A stretch of DNA of 7,517 bases from Pyrinomonadaceae bacterium (GTDB lineage Bacteria > Acidobacteriota > Blastocatellia > Pyrinomonadales > Pyrinomonadaceae): assembly GCA_025929655.1 (NCBI GenBank), contig JAICPV010000094.1, forward strand, positions 1 to 7,517, read 5' to 3'. The first letter of the stretch is position 1. The number at the start of each line of letters is the position of its first letter. A model generated the notes under the pieces. That model was given only the letters and a program-made list of their open reading frames with translations. It had not been told where the DNA came from and did no database searches. Positions 1 through 4,366 of this stretch are shown here, in pieces. The position numbers were made by a program, and so were the translations under genes.

Positions 1-100
<100 letters not shown>

Positions 101-103
101 ATA

Positions 104-166
104 AATATCCAAATTCCAGATTCCAAACTTGAATGAATTTGGAATCTGGAATCCGGAATAGGAAAT
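104..166. repeat. Heptamer-based inverted repeat, NNGGAAT family
   Basis: The tuf-rpmG gap is filled by a long palindrome. ATTCCAGATTCCAAA (113-127) is perfectly complementary to 138-152, giving 15 bp around a 10-nt loop. The right side is also a tandem array of 7-nt units: TTGGAAT, CTGGAAT, CCGGAAT, AGGAAAT (139-166). The left side carries their complement as AATATCC, AAATTCC, AGATTCC (104-124). The last unit includes AGGA (160-163), which serves as the likely Shine-Dalgarno of rpmG. There is no T-tract after the stem, so it is not a classical terminator. It could protect the tuf mRNA 3' end or be a dispersed repeat; function unknown. Confidence 0.8.
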
Positions 167-173
167 AAAAGTA

Positions 174-326
174 ATGCCGAGAGATAACATTATTTTGCAG
201 TGTACGGAGTGCAAAGAGCGTAATTACGTAACTACGAAGAACAAAAAGAACACGCCAAACAGGCTGGAGTTCAAAAAGTTTTGTCGCCGCTGCCGCAAGC
301 ATCAGCTGCATAAAGAGAACAAGTAG
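174..326 (+). CDS. rpmG: 50S ribosomal protein L33
   Basis: This 50-residue basic protein is L33, a small component of the large ribosomal subunit near the E site. It has the zinc-binding form of the family: two CxxC knuckles, C10-x2-C13 (QCTEC) and C37-x2-C40 (FCRRC). The central NYVTTKNKKNTPNRLE stretch and the C-terminal KHQLHKENK also match L33. The length is typical. The start is the ATG after AGGA at 160-163 (10 nt spacing); the N-terminus MPRDNIILQC is in the usual register for L33. The Shine-Dalgarno lies inside the right arm of the preceding inverted repeat, so folding of that repeat could limit initiation (inference). The TAG stop lies at the left edge of the next inverted repeat. 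Confidence 0.96.
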   Translation: MPRDNIILQCTECKERNYVTTKNKKNTPNRLEFKKFCRRCRKHQLHKENK

Positions 327-392
327 CGAATAGCTAAAAGCGAATAGCGAGAAGTTCAGAAATTTTTCACTTTTCATTTTTAGTTTTTCGCT
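324..392. repeat. Heptamer-based inverted repeat, AGCGAAA/ACTAAAA family, copy 1
   Basis: The left arm begins at the rpmG stop codon and consists of 7-nt units TAGCGAA, TAGCTAA, AAGCGAA, TAGCGAG (324-351). The right arm (363-392) is its imperfect complement, ending TTTTTAGTTTTTCGCT. Over 29 positions I count 22 Watson-Crick matches plus 3 possible G-U pairs. The loop is about 9 nt. The same unit types recur after rplK at 1850-1915, so this is a repeat family rather than chance. The element ends 7 nt before the tRNA. It could act as an mRNA 3'-end hairpin or a processing signal between rpmG and the tRNA; that role is inference. Confidence 0.75.
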
Positions 393-399
393 GAATTAC

Positions 400-475
400 A
401 GGGGTATGGTGTCAATGGTTAGCATGGAGGTCTCCAAAACCTTAGGTGCGGGTTCGAGTCCTGCTACCCCTGCCA
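400..475 (+). tRNA. tRNA-Trp (anticodon CCA)
   Basis: A full cloverleaf can be drawn. The acceptor stem AGGGGTA (400-406) pairs perfectly with TACCCCT (465-471), followed by discriminator G472 and an encoded CCA (473-475). The anticodon stem is GAGGT (427-431) with ACCTT (439-443), closing the 7-nt loop CTCCAAA with CCA at 434-436, which reads UGG (Trp). The T arm is GCGGG/CCTGC around TTCGAGT. The D stem (409-412 with 422-425) contains two G-U pairs, and its loop has the usual GG at 417-418. The variable loop is 4 nt. A tRNA-Trp between rpmG and secE is a common bacterial arrangement. It is probably cut out of a longer transcript, since no obvious dedicated promoter is seen. Confidence 0.97.
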
Positions 476-518
476 ACTAATTAACCGGGAGTCCGGAAAG
501 AGTCGAGTTTAGAAAAAA

Positions 519-749
519 ATGGCAGACGCCGTAGATACAAAAAAGGAAGGCATTGGCGATTTCATTCAGAAAACGCGCGAGGAATTGGGCCGAACGACCT
601 TCCCGAGCGGCGATGAAGTGCGAAAGACGACGATCATCGTCATTATCAGCGTTATCTTTTTCGCGGTCTATTTGTATTTGGTCGATAAGGGCTGGACGTA
701 CGTGCTCGAGGCCCTTACATGGCTGGTAAACAAGATCGCAGGCGTTTAG
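519..749 (+). CDS. secE: Protein translocase subunit SecE
   Basis: This 76-residue protein is the single-span bacterial SecE, which clamps and stabilises the SecY channel in the inner membrane. Residues 1-36 are cytoplasmic and hold the family motif EELGRTTFPSGDEVRKTT (about 21-38), the equivalent of the common ELKKVTWPSR..E block; here Phe replaces the usual Trp. Residues 37-56 (TTIIVIISVIFFAVYLYLVD) form the transmembrane helix. A short amphipathic tail follows. The length fits the one-helix type, not the three-helix enterobacterial type. The start ATG is preceded by an A-rich stretch with only weak Shine-Dalgarno resemblance (GGAAAG about 18 nt upstream). The gene immediately precedes nusG, as in most bacteria. 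Confidence 0.96.
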   Translation: MADAVDTKKEGIGDFIQKTREELGRTTFPSGDEVRKTTIIVIISVIFFAVYLYLVDKGWTYVLEALTWLVNKIAGV

Positions 750-751
750 TT

Positions 752-756
752 AAGGA
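752..756 (+). promoter_or_regulatory. Shine-Dalgarno of nusG (AAGGA)
   Basis: AAGGA sits just after the secE stop and 9 nt before the ATG at 766. A TTG at 760 in the same frame would be only 3 nt from it, so the ATG is the better nusG start. Confidence 0.7.
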
Positions 757-765
757 TATTTGAAC

Positions 766-1326
766 ATGAGGCAGTGGTATTTTATCCACACGTATTCCGG
801 GCACGAAAACAAGGTCGTCGAGAGCCTGAACGCGCGGATCCGCGATCTTGAACTTGACGGGCTGATCACGGAAGTGAAACTTCCCAAAGAGAAGGTTGTC
901 GAACGCCGTGGCGATAAGGACTACGTTTCTGAACGTATGTTTTATCCCGGTTACGTGCTCGTCGAGATAGAGTGCGACGAGAAGGGGAAAATACCCGATA
1001 ACGTGTTTCATGCGATCAAATCGACGCCGAAGGTGACCGGCTTTCTTGGCGGAAAACAGCCAACGCCTCTTTCCCAGGAAGAGGTCGACCAGATCGACCG
1101 GAATATAGAGGTCACGACCGAAAAACCGAAACCGAAATTTTCTTATGAGGTCGGCGAGGTTGTTCGCATCAAATCTGGTCCGTTCGCGTCCTTCACCGGC
1201 AAGGTCGAGGAAGTTAACGAGGACAAAAATACATTGAAGGTGTCGATCACCATTTTCGGTCGCTCGACGCCGTATGAATTGAGCTTCCTTGAGGTCGAAA
1301 AAGTGACGTTCGCGGAAGAGGATTAG
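766..1326 (+). CDS. nusG: Transcription termination/antitermination factor NusG
   Basis: This 186-residue protein is NusG, the elongation factor that binds the RNA polymerase clamp through its NGN domain and contacts Rho or ribosomal protein S10 (uS10) through its KOW domain. The NGN domain covers about residues 1-115: it opens MRQWYFIHTYSGHENKV and contains the diagnostic RMFYPGYVLVE motif, then VTGFLG. A charged linker (EVTTEKPKPKFSYE) leads to the KOW domain at about 128-182, with GEVVRIKSGPFASFTGKVEEV and IFGRSTPYELSFLEVEKV. The length is typical, with no extra inserted domain as seen in some lineages. ATG766 was chosen over the in-frame TTG at 760 on ribosome-binding-site spacing and because family members usually begin close to this W. 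It is likely co-transcribed with secE. Confidence 0.97.
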   Translation: MRQWYFIHTYSGHENKVVESLNARIRDLELDGLITEVKLPKEKVVERRGDKDYVSERMFYPGYVLVEIECDEKGKIPDNVFHAIKSTPKVTGFLGGKQPTPLSQEEVDQIDRNIEVTTEKPKPKFSYEVGEVVRIKSGPFASFTGKVEEVNEDKNTLKVSITIFGRSTPYELSFLEVEKVTFAEED

Positions 1327-1334
1327 TTAGGACC

Positions 1335-1407
1335 GCAGGCGGCTCGCCTGCAATGAGTGCGAATAATTTTTACGCCCCAACCGGGCAAATGCACGCGAGC
1401 CGCGTGC
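1335..1407 (+). repeat. Twin 7-bp palindromes before rplK with an alternative long-range pairing
   Basis: The 94-nt nusG-rplK gap holds two perfect hairpins of the same design: GCAGGCG-GCT-CGCCTGC (1335-1351) and GCACGCG-AGC-CGCGTGC (1391-1407), each a 7-bp stem with a 3-nt loop. The inner portions are also complementary to each other: GCGGCTCGC (1339-1347) can pair with GCGAGCCGC (1395-1403), a 9-bp helix that excludes both local hairpins. The rplK start follows 13 nt after the second hairpin and lacks a clear Shine-Dalgarno. In E. coli the region before rplK carries the L1 translational repressor site; I cannot identify that consensus here. A dispersed palindromic repeat is the main alternative explanation. 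Confidence 0.6.
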
Positions 1408-1420
1408 GTTCCAAAAGAAG

Positions 1421-1849
1421 ATGGCAAAGAAGATAGAAGGATACATCAAATTACAGATTCCAGCGGGCAAGGCGAATCCGGCACCGCCGATCGGCCCCGC
1501 ACTGGGTCAGCACGGCGTAAATATCATGGAGTTCTGCAAGGCATTCAACGCCAAAACGCAGAACGACGATCCGGACATGAAAATTCCGGTCGTGATCACG
1601 GTTTACGCAGACCGCTCGTTTTCGTTTGAAACGAAAACGCCGCCAGCAGGCGACCTGCTGAGAAAAGCTGCCGGAATTCCGAAAGGGAGCGGCAAGCCGA
1701 ACAAGGAAAAAGTCGGCAAGATCTCGCGGGCAAAGATCGAAGAGATCGCGAAAAAGAAAATGCCCGATCTGAACACGACGAACCTCGAATCCGCAATGCG
1801 GACGATCGAGGGAACGGCGCGAAGCATGGGTTTGACGATCGAGGGATAA
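1421..1849 (+). CDS. rplK: 50S ribosomal protein L11
   Basis: This 142-residue protein is L11 (uL11), which binds the GTPase-associated region of 23S rRNA at the base of the stalk. It influences EF-G action, release-factor function and the stringent response. The N-terminal domain (about 1-70) has the proline-rich hallmark PAGKANPAPPIGPALGQHGV, the region linked to thiostrepton-class antibiotics. The C-terminal RNA-binding domain (about 74-142) includes PAGDLLRKAAGIPKGSGKP and ends NLESAMRTIEGTARSMGLTIEG. The length is the usual one. The start is fixed by the conserved N-terminus MAKKIEGYIKLQIPAGKANP. Upstream sequence (CCAAAAGAAG) is a poor Shine-Dalgarno, so initiation may depend on the preceding RNA structure. 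A heptamer-based inverted repeat follows the stop directly. Confidence 0.98.
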   Translation: MAKKIEGYIKLQIPAGKANPAPPIGPALGQHGVNIMEFCKAFNAKTQNDDPDMKIPVVITVYADRSFSFETKTPPAGDLLRKAAGIPKGSGKPNKEKVGKISRAKIEEIAKKKMPDLNTTNLESAMRTIEGTARSMGLTIEG

Positions 1850-1915
1850 GTAAAAACTAAAAGCGAAAAACTAAAAATAAATGACTTTTAGTTAATAGTT
1901 TTTAGCTTTTCGCTA
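1850..1915. repeat. Heptamer-based inverted repeat, AGCGAAA/ACTAAAA family, copy 2
   Basis: Starting right after the rplK stop, units AAAACTA, AAAGCGA, AAAACTA, AAAATAA (1853-1880) are followed by their complements, such as TTAGTTA, ATAGTTT, TTAGCTT, TTCGCTA (1888-1915). AGCGAAAAACTAAAAA (1862-1877) matches the complement of 1899-1914 at 15 of 16 positions. A competing 9-bp pairing exists between AACTAAAAG (1855-1863) and 1885-1893. The units match those after rpmG (324-392). It is very AT-rich and unlike the flanking genes. There is no T-run directly after the closing stem, so it is not a standard terminator. Confidence 0.75.
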
Positions 1916-1919
1916 GGGA

Positions 1920-1936
1920 GAACGACGAAGTCGTTC
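1920..1936 (+). repeat. 7-bp/3-nt-loop palindrome upstream of rplA
   Basis: GAACGAC-GAA-GTCGTTC is a perfect 7-bp stem with a 3-nt loop. It ends 10 nt before the rplA Shine-Dalgarno GGAGG (1947-1951). It has the same 7-3-7 geometry as the two palindromes before rplK but a different sequence. It could stop ribosome or exonuclease progress, or affect rplA translation; function unknown. Confidence 0.55.
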
Positions 1937-1955
1937 GTTAACACCTGGAGGCAAA

Positions 1956-2648
1956 ATGAAACGAGGAAAGAAGTACCTGGCCGCCCTGGAAAAGGTAGAG
2001 CCGGGAAAGCGGCATACGCTCGACGAAGCGGTCGCTAAATTGAAAGAAATAGCCTTTGCGAAGTTCGACGAGACGGTCGAGCTTACGATGTGGCTTGGCG
2101 TTGACCCGCGAAAGGCGGACCAGCTTGTCCGCGGCACGATCGTGCTGCCGCATGGACTTGGCGGAGCGGCCAAAAAGGTCGTTGTCATTGCACAAGGCGA
2201 CAAGATCCGCGAGGCGCAGGAAGCAGGTGCCGACGAAGCCGGCGGCGACGATATCGTCGAACGCATCAAAGGCGGCTGGATGGAGTTTGATGCCCTGATC
2301 GCGACCCCCGATATGATGGGCAAGGTCGGCCAGCTTGGCAAGGTCCTCGGTCCTCGAGGCCTGATGCCGAATCCCAAAACAGGAACAGTGACGATGGACG
2401 TGAAAACGGCCATCCAGGAAACCAAGGCCGGTAAGGTGGAATATCGCGTCGATAAGACGGGCGTAATTCACTCGCCGGTCGGCAAGGTATCATTCGACGA
2501 CGCGAAGCTTGCTGAAAACACTCGAGTGCTGATAAACGCGGTTATGAAGGCGAAGCCGACCACCGCGAAGGGCCGATATCTTAAAAAGATCAATCTTGCG
2601 GCTACGATGAGCCCGGGCGTTTTGCTCGATGAATTGGCTTACATGTAA
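1956..2648 (+). CDS. rplA: 50S ribosomal protein L1
   Basis: This 230-residue protein is L1 (uL1), which forms the mobile L1 stalk that moves deacylated tRNA out of the E site. It is a translational repressor of the L11-L1 mRNA in several studied bacteria. The sequence is collinear with the family: the N-terminal segment MKRGKKYLAALEKVEPGKR; domain I with FDETVELTMWLGVDPRKADQ and VRGTIVLPHG; domain II with the signature MGKVGQLGKVLGPRGLMPNP (about 122-141); then a return to domain I with GKVEYRVDKTGVIHSPVGKVSF, ending in NLAATMSPGV. The length is standard. A strong Shine-Dalgarno GGAGG (1947-1951) precedes the ATG by 4 nt. The stop overlaps the AAGGAG that probably serves rplJ. Confidence 0.98.
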   Translation: MKRGKKYLAALEKVEPGKRHTLDEAVAKLKEIAFAKFDETVELTMWLGVDPRKADQLVRGTIVLPHGLGGAAKKVVVIAQGDKIREAQEAGADEAGGDDIVERIKGGWMEFDALIATPDMMGKVGQLGKVLGPRGLMPNPKTGTVTMDVKTAIQETKAGKVEYRVDKTGVIHSPVGKVSFDDAKLAENTRVLINAVMKAKPTTAKGRYLKKINLAATMSPGVLLDELAYM

Positions 2649-2658
2649 GGAGTGGGGG
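2647..2658 (+). promoter_or_regulatory. Ribosome-binding region of rplJ
   Basis: AAGGAG (2647-2652) overlaps the rplA stop codon and lies 15 nt before the rplJ ATG, which is rather far. A G-run (2654-2658) gives a second, closer purine tract 9 nt from the ATG. The close arrangement suggests rplJ translation follows that of rplA. Confidence 0.45.
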
Positions 2659-2667
2659 AATAGAGCA

Positions 2668-3462
2668 ATGAAAACGAGAGAAACAAAGCAAAATGATTTA
2701 AACGCCCTCACAGCGTCGCTTGCGAATTCCAAATCCGCGATGGTGATGAGCTTCAAAGGGCTTTCGGTGACGAAGGATCAGGAATTCCGCAATGCAGTGC
2801 GCGAAGCGGGTGCCGAGTATCAGGTTGTGAAAAACACCTTGGCGCGCATCGCCGTGAAAGGAACGGATTTTGAGCAGGCGTCAGAGCATTTCAGAGGCGT
2901 GACGGCGATCGCGTGGACCGAGAACGACCCTGTCGTTCTATCCAAAGCGGTTTCGAAGTTCATGAAGGACAACGCCGATATTTACACATTCAAAACCGGT
3001 GTTGTCGACGGGTCACTCGTTGATTTTACACAGTTGAATGTCATTGCGAACCTGCCTTCGAAGGAAGAACTGATCTCTAAGCTGTTGTTCGTCATCAACG
3101 CGCAGGCCCAGCGGATCGTAACCGTAATAAACGCCGTTCCTCGCAACCTTGCAGTCGTGATCAAGCAGATCGGTGATCAGGAAGGACGCGATACAGGTTC
3201 CAATAACGTAAAAGCGTCGGCGTCCGAAACGGATTCGGTCGCCGAGCCTTCCGCCGACGCGTCCAATGCTGAATCAGCGGACACATCAAAGGAAAGCCCG
3301 GAGGCTGCGGTGGAGACACCGACGGAGAATCAGGAAGAGGCCGCAAGCGCGGCTCCGGACGATGCGGCGGAGACCGCCGCTGAGCCCCGAGAACAAGCTC
3401 AGGCACCGGACGATCAGGCGGAAAATATTTTAGAGATTCCTGCTGAGGAAAAGACGGAATAA
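2668..3462 (+). CDS. rplJ: 50S ribosomal protein L10 with long acidic C-terminal tail
   Basis: This 264-residue protein is L10 (uL10), which anchors L7/L12 dimers to 23S rRNA to form the ribosomal stalk. Residues 1 to about 175 are ordinary L10: MKTRETKQNDLNALTASLAN, then AMVMSFKGLSVTKDQEFR, the conserved EYQVVKNTLARIA, and a C-terminal helical part (LLFVINAQAQRIVTVINAVP onward) where L7/L12 dimers dock. Family members normally end near here, at roughly 165-180 residues. This one continues for 89 residues (176-264), rich in Ala, Glu, Asp, Ser, Thr and Pro. The tail has 24 acidic against 4 basic residues, no predicted fold, and ends ENILEIPAEEKTE. The frame is open without interruption. The ATG at 2668 fits the family N-terminus; an in-frame ATG at 2629 would overlap rplA and add an unrelated leader. 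The core call is certain; the tail's role is unknown. Confidence 0.97.
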   Translation: MKTRETKQNDLNALTASLANSKSAMVMSFKGLSVTKDQEFRNAVREAGAEYQVVKNTLARIAVKGTDFEQASEHFRGVTAIAWTENDPVVLSKAVSKFMKDNADIYTFKTGVVDGSLVDFTQLNVIANLPSKEELISKLLFVINAQAQRIVTVINAVPRNLAVVIKQIGDQEGRDTGSNNVKASASETDSVAEPSADASNAESADTSKESPEAAVETPTENQEEAASAAPDDAAETAAEPREQAQAPDDQAENILEIPAEEKTE

Positions 3463-3473
3463 CAAACGAAATT

Positions 3474-3645
3474 GTCTCGGATCTATCGGAGACTTTAAGG
3501 CCGTGCTCAAGGTAAAACGAGCCAAAGTGATTTGTCAGGTCACAAAGGCTTCGGACGCGGAAGAGAAAGGTGATGCAACCCGTTCTTTACAAGTCCCTGG
3601 GTTCTAGCGGCGAGGCGAAAGGCGCGGGTCACAATTTAACCCGCG
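3474..3645 (+). other. Structured rplJ-rplL spacer, candidate regulatory RNA
   Basis: The 225-nt gap between rplJ and rplL contains no credible gene but has four hairpins. (1) GTCTC/GAGAC at 3474-3493. (2) A symmetric stem at 3518-3553: CGAGCC, AAA, GTGA, a 9-nt loop, TCAC, AAA, GGCTTCG, i.e. two helices around a matched AAA/AAA internal loop with one bulged base. (3) AACCC (3577-3581) with GGGTT (3599-3603). (4) CGCGGGT (3623-3629) with ACCCGCG (3639-3645). Stems 3 and 4 can exchange partners: ACCCG (3578-3582) also fits CGGGT (3625-3629), and GGGTT also fits AACCC (3638-3642). No T-run follows, so it is more likely a translation or processing element than a terminator. The rplL Shine-Dalgarno follows 24 nt later. 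Confidence 0.5.
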
Positions 3646-3669
3646 ATTGAATAACTGAGAACCCTAAAT

Positions 3670-3674
3670 AGGAG
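3670..3674 (+). promoter_or_regulatory. Shine-Dalgarno of rplL (AGGAG)
   Basis: AGGAG lies 13 nt before the rplL ATG, slightly longer than optimal. It sits downstream of the last spacer hairpin and appears unpaired in the structures seen by eye, consistent with high rplL expression. Confidence 0.6.
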
Positions 3675-3687
3675 ATATAGAAAAATC

Positions 3688-4086
3688 ATGGCAGTCACAA
3701 AAGACGACGTAGTTGAGTATTTGAAAGGAATGACGCTTCTCGAAGCATCGGAATTGGTCAAGGAACTCGAAGAGGTTTTCGGCGTATCAGCCGCAGCCGC
3801 TGCGGCTCCGATGATGATGGCGGCAGGTGCCGGGGCCGGTGACGGCGCAGGAGCTGCCGCGGCCGAAGAAAAAGATTCGTTCGACGTGATCCTTCAGGCC
3901 GCAGGCGGAAACAAGATCGCGGTCATCAAGGTCGTTCGTGAAGTCGTCGCAGGCTTGGGCTTGAAAGAAGCGAAAGATCTGGTCGACGGTGCACCGAAAG
4001 CGCTGAAGGAAGGCGTGTCAAAGGACGAGGCCGAAGAGATCAAAACCAAATTGACCGAAGCGGGAGCAACCGTCGAGGTCAAATAG
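3688..4086 (+). CDS. rplL: 50S ribosomal protein L7/L12
   Basis: This 132-residue acidic protein is L7/L12 (bL12), the multicopy stalk protein that recruits and activates translational GTPases. The N-terminal dimerisation domain (about 1-34) reads VEYLKGMTLLEASELVKELE followed by EVFGVS. A flexible hinge (about 35-62) is almost entirely Ala, Gly and Met, with a GAGAGDGAGAAAA core. The C-terminal factor-binding domain (63-132) has the conserved FDVIL, NKIAVIKVVREVVAGLGLKE, AKDLVDGAPKALKEGVSK and ends AGATVEVK. It is slightly longer than the roughly 120-residue E. coli protein because of the hinge. L10 upstream is its anchoring partner. The 225-nt spacer before it and the hairpin just after the stop suggest its output is set separately from its neighbours. 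Confidence 0.98.
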   Translation: MAVTKDDVVEYLKGMTLLEASELVKELEEVFGVSAAAAAAPMMMAAGAGAGDGAGAAAAEEKDSFDVILQAAGGNKIAVIKVVREVVAGLGLKEAKDLVDGAPKALKEGVSKDEAEEIKTKLTEAGATVEVK

Positions 4087-4094
4087 CGGAGATA

Positions 4095-4123
4095 GTGGGG
4101 GCTTTTTTGGAAATCGCCCCCAC
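4095..4123 (+). other. Hairpin after rplL (GTGGGGGC/GCCCCCAC)
   Basis: A perfect 8-bp GC-rich stem starts 8 nt after the rplL stop. Unusually, its T6 run (4103-4108) lies in the 13-nt loop, not after the stem. It is therefore not a standard Rho-independent terminator, but it could protect the rplL mRNA 3' end or pause polymerase. No T-run follows on either strand. Confidence 0.55.
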
Positions 4124-4128
4124 GCAAT

Positions 4129-4157
4129 TTGCATTCCGTAACACCGGTTGTTACACT
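4129..4157 (+). promoter_or_regulatory. Possible sigma70-type promoter for rpoB with overlapping palindrome
   Basis: TTGCAT (4129-4134) and TACACT (4152-4157) are spaced by 17 nt. They match the TTGACA and TATAAT consensus at 3 and 4 of 6 positions, including the key TTG and the TA...T of the -10 box. A perfect palindrome GTAACA-CCGGT-TGTTAC (4138-4154) fills the spacer and overlaps the -10 box, where a repressor site would be expected. Weak matches like this arise by chance, so this is a candidate only. Confidence 0.3.
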
Positions 4158-4330
4158 AGGCGACAGGCGTAAGGGAAAAGGTGTCTTTCCGAGAAGTAGG
4201 CAGGTAAGATGTAAAATCCTCTAATTCGTTTGTTTCGAACGGATTAGCCGTGCTTTTCCCTAAGATCAGTGGAGAGTAAGTGTCCCTTTTCGGCACGCTC
4301 AGAAAATCTGAGTTACAGCATTTAGCTGCT

Positions 4331-4366
4331 AAAAAAGCGGTATGGGTAAACTCTGCCCATGACCGC
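4331..4366. terminator. Terminator/attenuator-like stem in the rplL-rpoB spacer
   Basis: GCGGTATGGG (4337-4346) pairs with CCCAT-g-ACCGC (4356-4366), 10 bp with a single bulged G and a 9-nt loop. An A6 run (4331-4336) precedes it. Read on the minus strand, this is a textbook Rho-independent terminator: stem followed at once by T6. Read on the plus strand, the stem is followed by an interrupted pyrimidine stretch (CTTTGCTGTCTTTTCTT), which would give a weaker, leaky terminator or attenuator ahead of rpoB. Partial termination toward rpoB is plausible given the operon; blocking antisense transcripts is the alternative. Confidence 0.5.

Noticed and set aside
324..392. Rho-independent terminator after rpmG
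   Set aside because: The stem is AT-rich and imperfect, the T-runs lie within the right arm rather than after it, and the same architecture recurs as a repeat family.
760..765. TTG at 760 as the nusG start
   Set aside because: It is only 3 nt from the AAGGA Shine-Dalgarno, whereas ATG766 has 9-nt spacing and gives the typical MRQWYFIHTYSGHE N-terminus.
1357..1629. Plus-strand 90-codon ORF overlapping rplK in another frame
   Set aside because: Its second half is an out-of-frame reading of the conserved L11 gene, and its composition (many Arg, Gly, Gln) is typical of a shadow frame.
1938..2471. Long minus-strand ORFs opposite rplA (170 and 177 codons)
   Set aside because: They mirror the codon pattern of a conserved ribosomal gene on the plus strand and show no recognisable domain.
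2629..2667. Upstream in-frame ATG as the rplJ start
   Set aside because: It would overlap rplA by 20 nt and add 13 residues unlike any L10 N-terminus; ATG2668 gives the expected beginning.
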